64,000 bases of DNA, from NCBI RefSeq assembly GCF_964340395.1, contig NC_135551.1, forward strand, positions 31,558,955 to 31,622,954, given 5' to 3'. Position 1 is the stretch's first letter, and every line of letters begins with the position of its first letter. Below, one piece after another: positions 47,041 to 64,000 of this stretch. The notes under the pieces were generated by a model that saw only the letters and a program-made list of their open reading frames with translations, ran no database searches and was not told where the DNA came from. The position numbers and the translations under genes were made by a program. The stretch is from Glandiceps talaboti (taxonomy: Eukaryota; Hemichordata; Enteropneusta; Spengelidae).

Positions 47041-47140
47041 AAATAATAATAATAATGGTTTTTATATGACGCTTTCCCACTTTGTGATCAAAGCGCCTTA
47101 CAATTATGGGCTTAATGTAGTGCCCAATTATCAACAACTG
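47041..47140 (-). mobile_element. Truncated SINE, family 2 tail
   Basis: The stretch carries AATAATGGTTTTTATAT and CAAAGCGCCTTACAATTAT. It matches the tail domain of the SINE at 32800-33118 in the same orientation; the tRNA head is missing. Confidence 0.7.
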
Positions 47141-47862
47141 CAAACAACACCACTTAAATGACATATCCTAATATATACTTTATGTCATTCATGTCATTAT
47201 TATTTCAGTTTACTCCAGGAGTGCAGTGCATGTCATTTGTCTTTCTACACCAGCTGAAGTCCTCAAAGTGATCTGCAGTTACATGTGTCTGTATCGTCGA
47301 AAACGTTTACAACATCACAGGAACTGACTGTGTCATAGTTAAACCAATAAATAAATAAATAAGTATTTACTGTCCCAACATTGCCTTGAGAGTTTCATTT
47401 TGATGTTTTGTAATAATTTGTCAAATTCTTCAACCTATGGTGATAGCCCTACATTTAACACAACTAAATTATTATTGGGTGAATCACCAGTAAGGCTATA
47501 CAAGTAGCGTCGCCACGTAGACTTTACACTACCAAAACAATCGTTTTCTGCTCCAAAATGTAGTTGTCAATAAATAGCAAATTTTGATATGGCTTGCCAT
47601 GGTTACACTGAATGGTGCCGTAATTTGTTTTGATAGAGTGTGGAGTACTTTTGTGATAATACCGAATAATTTATATTTTACCTGCCAAAGCGGCCTATTA
47701 GTTTTCATTTATTATTGAGTGGGCAAGTTAATGTTTTTGTCTAAGGTTGGTTGAATTTTTAATCAGAAAATTGCTAATCCCTCAGGGGTGGGCTTTTGGA
47801 CACAATATAATATAAATAAAATTACATTATATATTGATCATCTTTTGCAACAATCATAAATA

Positions 47863-48420
47863 TTAAATGTGTGTATCTACAAACCATTACATATACAAGC
47901 CTATCATCAATCAATAGTACAAAGTGTACTGCATCTGGTCATTAGACCCTGGAATGTTCAGTGTTCAAACGTCGCCCAAGGCTTACACGCCATAGTTTAT
48001 CTGAGAAGCAACATTAGCCTATTGTCAACGAAATGGTAAGACAAATACAACGAATGGATTATTAAGATTGACTTTGCTAGTTATCGAACAAAGTGGAACT
48101 AGTTTTCATGCCTTCTTGAGTTTTCAAAAAACTCATCTCTGAAGCATCGACAATTTTCTGATTAAAATTCAGTCAACCTCAGAAAACAGAACATTATTTA
48201 AATAATAAATGTGTGTATCTATGAACCATTATTTAATACAAGTTTGCCATGAATAAATAGTGTTGTATTTGGTAATTAGGCCCTGTAATGTTCAGTGTTG
48301 AAACATCGCCATATATGCCTATATACCATGGTCCAGCTGAAGAAGAACATTACATGTGAGTCGACAAAATGGTTAGACAAATAGACCGACGGAAGTATTA
48401 AGATTGCCTTTGCTAGTTCG
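47863..48420. repeat. Diverged direct duplication (two copies of about 220 bp)
   Basis: Copies at about 47863-48085 and 48204-48420 share ordered blocks: AAATGTGTGTATCTA, AATGTTCAGTGTT, AAATGGT.AGACAAATA and TATTAAGATTG.CTTTGCTAG. The segment ends about 400 bp upstream of the gene D start. Confidence 0.75.
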
Positions 48421-48822
48421 TGACTATGAGGAAGATGGTAAGTTTTAATTTAAGATATAGTCAACAATTAGTAAAAACATTTTTAAAAACACGCTTTTAC
48501 TCTGACACAGATAAGTAATCATGTTGCTTAGCAATTGAAAATAACCAGTTGAACACATTTAAACCACCAAGTCACGTTCATTTGTGATATGCTTACCACT
48601 ATAATGCTCTCTGAAATGCCAACCTTGTATCTTACCTTTGAAACCATTGCTACGTACAGAGCGAGTTATGCATGTGTTTAGCTTAGTAAGTCCCCATACA
48701 CGCTTCCTCTATCGAATACCTCTTTTGTTAAACTTGATTAACAAAAGAACTTTTCTCTGACTAACTTAGAATTGTTTTCCTCTGTTACACCAGATAATCG
48801 AGAAACCTTCAACAACGTAAAA

Positions 48823-62043
<13,221 letters not shown>

Positions 62044-62392
62044 AGATAATACACTTTCTGTAGATATATCGACATTTTGCCATTTGACGAAATTAACCTT
62101 TATACCATATAAATACATCTTAATCAATAGACCCCGTTCGCTGTAGACCACGACGCATCAAGTTGATGTTGATAAACTCCCACTTTGCTGAGGCTTATGG
62201 AACAAGCCTGACTCCCTGTGGTTTAGTGTTCTCCACAGTGAGTGTTCTACATGCGACGGATAGGCTGTATCACCCAACTGTGTCTTGCTCACAAGACGAC
62301 TGCGATTTGGGGACGATCCTGGAATAATGACACGAACAATTACTCATACAGAGCCCACAGGTGTTATGTTGCTGGGCCTGGGTGACTCCGTA

Positions 62393-62488
62393 GACCATAG
62401 ACATGTTGGTGGAAGGTCTATGTGTAGACTGACTGTAGGAATACTTGATTGTTGCATAGACCCTCCACGTTGGTGGAGCGTCTATGGT
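62393..62488. repeat. Nested hairpin repeat
   Basis: CCATAGACATGTTGGTGGAA..GTCTATG and CATAGACCCTCCACGTTGG..GTCTATGG are each self-complementary at their ends and also resemble each other. A related GTTATGTTG/CATAACAAC pair lies outside. It could be a small mobile element. Confidence 0.55.
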
Positions 62489-62964
62489 TGTTGAACATAA
62501 CAACTGCCGATGACGAGTGCATATGTATATTTATTGTGTCTCAAAGTAGCTCGTTGTTTTCATGCACTATTTCATTCCCTACAATTCTTAGTGTCATTAA
62601 GTGTTACGTGTTTTACTAAATTTAAATATACTGCTGCTAGACAGCTTTCAAATCATAAGTAATTCTGGTGAAGAACAAATATTCACAATGACTTGTTTGA
62701 ATTGTGTGCCCTTTATGTGTCACGAGTTGAATAAGTTTCAATAAATGTACGTACGTATTGATGGATGGATGTCTTTAATGCGAATGTATTCTTGTACAGG
62801 AAAACTTACATGTAAACTAAACAGTGTGCCCGAGTTGTTACATTTGATACACCATTATTACTGTCGTCGTGGGTTTTATCTGATTTATTGCTCTCTTGCA
62901 TACACCCTAAACCATCTCATCCCCCAACCGTCACCATAATATTTATTTTAAATAAAACAAACCT

Positions 62965-62966
<2 letters not shown>

Positions 62967-63024
<58 letters not shown>

Positions 63025-63042
63025 CAACAACAACAACAACAA
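62967..63042. repeat. (AAC)n(AAT)n(AAC)n microsatellite
   Basis: Trinucleotide tract of AAC, AAT and AAC again, downstream of gene D. Confidence 0.95.
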
Positions 63043-64000
63043 AACTAGGAAATTGTATATTTCACACTATTTGAAATATTTTATTCCACATGATTGGACT
63101 CTGCTCCTGTCGTCAAAGAGATCATTCATTGAATATGGCATAGCAGAGTATAAAAGTTATTTGTTCATTGGCAGACTCAGTATCTGCAGGGTTAAAGGTC
63201 GTCGACGTTTAAGCCTATACTATAATATTTTATCACAATAAACCAGTTTTTGTCAAGACCCACATCCTGGTACAACCTCTTTCATTGGTGGTTCTTTAAA
63301 TCTCTTCGATACGCGAATTTCAACGTAATCGGATTGTATACTGTTAAACCTAACAATCTAGTAAGTATTTCCTCTAGTGTTTTATATCACACTGAAATTC
63401 TGTTATGAAAATAACTTATCTACAGACAATGTAGCAACTATATATAGCGTCTCTGAGACTAAACAGACATTAATTGACTTGCCTTGGTGTCTTTATCAAA
63501 CTTCTGAGCAAGTAGAGGTGATGTAGAGAAACATTTGTACCAGGAAGGAACGTCATAAAATAGATTTCAATGTCTTTGTGATTGCGCTTTCAAGACAACA
63601 AACAATGCAATGTTCGAGACAATACACATACAATGATTCGTGCCCTGCAATCTATTATTCTCTTAAATAGATTCGTCCTTAAAAGTGCACGTACACTTTA
63701 CTTATTGTTGGCCAATGCCATGGGATATTGGTTGGTCAGTTCGGAGTGCAAACATGTAATGCTGTATGAATCACTTTTCACTTAAAGGAGGGTAGATGTA
63801 TGGTTAACACTAGTTGCTTCAACGATGGTAGACTGCATATATTTTACCATTCAATTTCCAGTAATTGTTGTATTAATATGACGGGAAGTTGTGTAAGAGC
63901 TTCACATCCTCGTTTCAAAGCTGACTCCTCGGGTATCCATTGGGTTCCGAAGATATGTGCGTGCGCGCTGTTAAATTCACTTTTTCGATACCGAGTGGTT

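Larger units (their letters stand above)
43355..48822. other. 3' UTR of gene C and C-D intergenic region
   Basis: No gene is recognised. It holds a TG microsatellite, a 69-bp minisatellite (44501-44846), a small inverted-repeat element, a SINE fragment (47041-47140) and a diverged direct duplication just before gene D. An AATAAA at 45282-45287 could be a poly(A) signal. Confidence 0.65.
62044..64000. other. 3' UTR of gene D and downstream region
   Basis: No gene is recognised. A candidate poly(A) signal AATAAA lies at 62740-62745. The region contains a small fold-back (62393-62488) and an AAC/AAT microsatellite. Open frames near 63.6 kb show no domain. Confidence 0.6.

Overview
The window is genomic DNA from an invertebrate animal. 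It is AT-rich, its genes are split by many GT-AG introns, and it is crowded with microsatellites, minisatellites, tRNA-derived SINEs and small fold-back elements. The gene families (C-type-lectin adhesion GPCRs, a REJ/GPS protein with pentraxin-like and GCYxD-type modules) fit a marine non-vertebrate deuterostome or a lophotrochozoan. The species cannot be fixed from the sequence alone.

All four genes lie on the + strand. Gene A (654-9518; its 5' exons lie outside the window), gene B (13149-24891, complete, 17 exons, 902 aa) and gene C (28361-43354, complete, 17 exons, 886 aa) are tandem paralogues of one adhesion-GPCR family. B and C read: signal peptide, C-type lectin domain, HormR/HRM domain, GAIN domain, GPS autoproteolysis site, seven-helix domain, short cytoplasmic tail. 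Intron phases match in all three, and the exon for the first helix (128 nt) and that for helices 2-3 (272 nt) are identical in length, so the cluster arose by gene duplication. Gene D (48823-62043) is a different protein of about 1143 aa: signal peptide, a GCYxD-type (WSC-like) domain, a pentraxin/LamG-like domain, a second GCYxD domain, a REJ module, a GAIN-like region and GPS. It ends in one short hydrophobic segment, with no 7TM or polycystin channel. All four genes thus carry the same self-cleaving GPS logic behind adhesive ectodomains.

The most striking non-coding structure is in gene A. Two introns end in minisatellites (58 bp x about 34; 50 bp x about 8) whose repeat unit spans the 3' splice site and the first bases of the next exon, giving tandem decoy acceptors, each followed by an in-frame stop. 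A third intron of gene A uses a (CT)n tract of about 155 bp as its polypyrimidine tract. Other notable items are a fold-back element with an exact 9-bp target duplication (42027-42286), a SINE whose tRNA-like head is amplified as 69-bp repeats in intron 1 of gene D (49275-50073), and long arrays at 18.8, 25.8, 29.9, 34, 37-39 and 44.5 kb.

The stretches 9519-13148, 24892-28360, 43355-48822 and 62044-64000 are intergenic or untranslated; I found no further convincing genes there.
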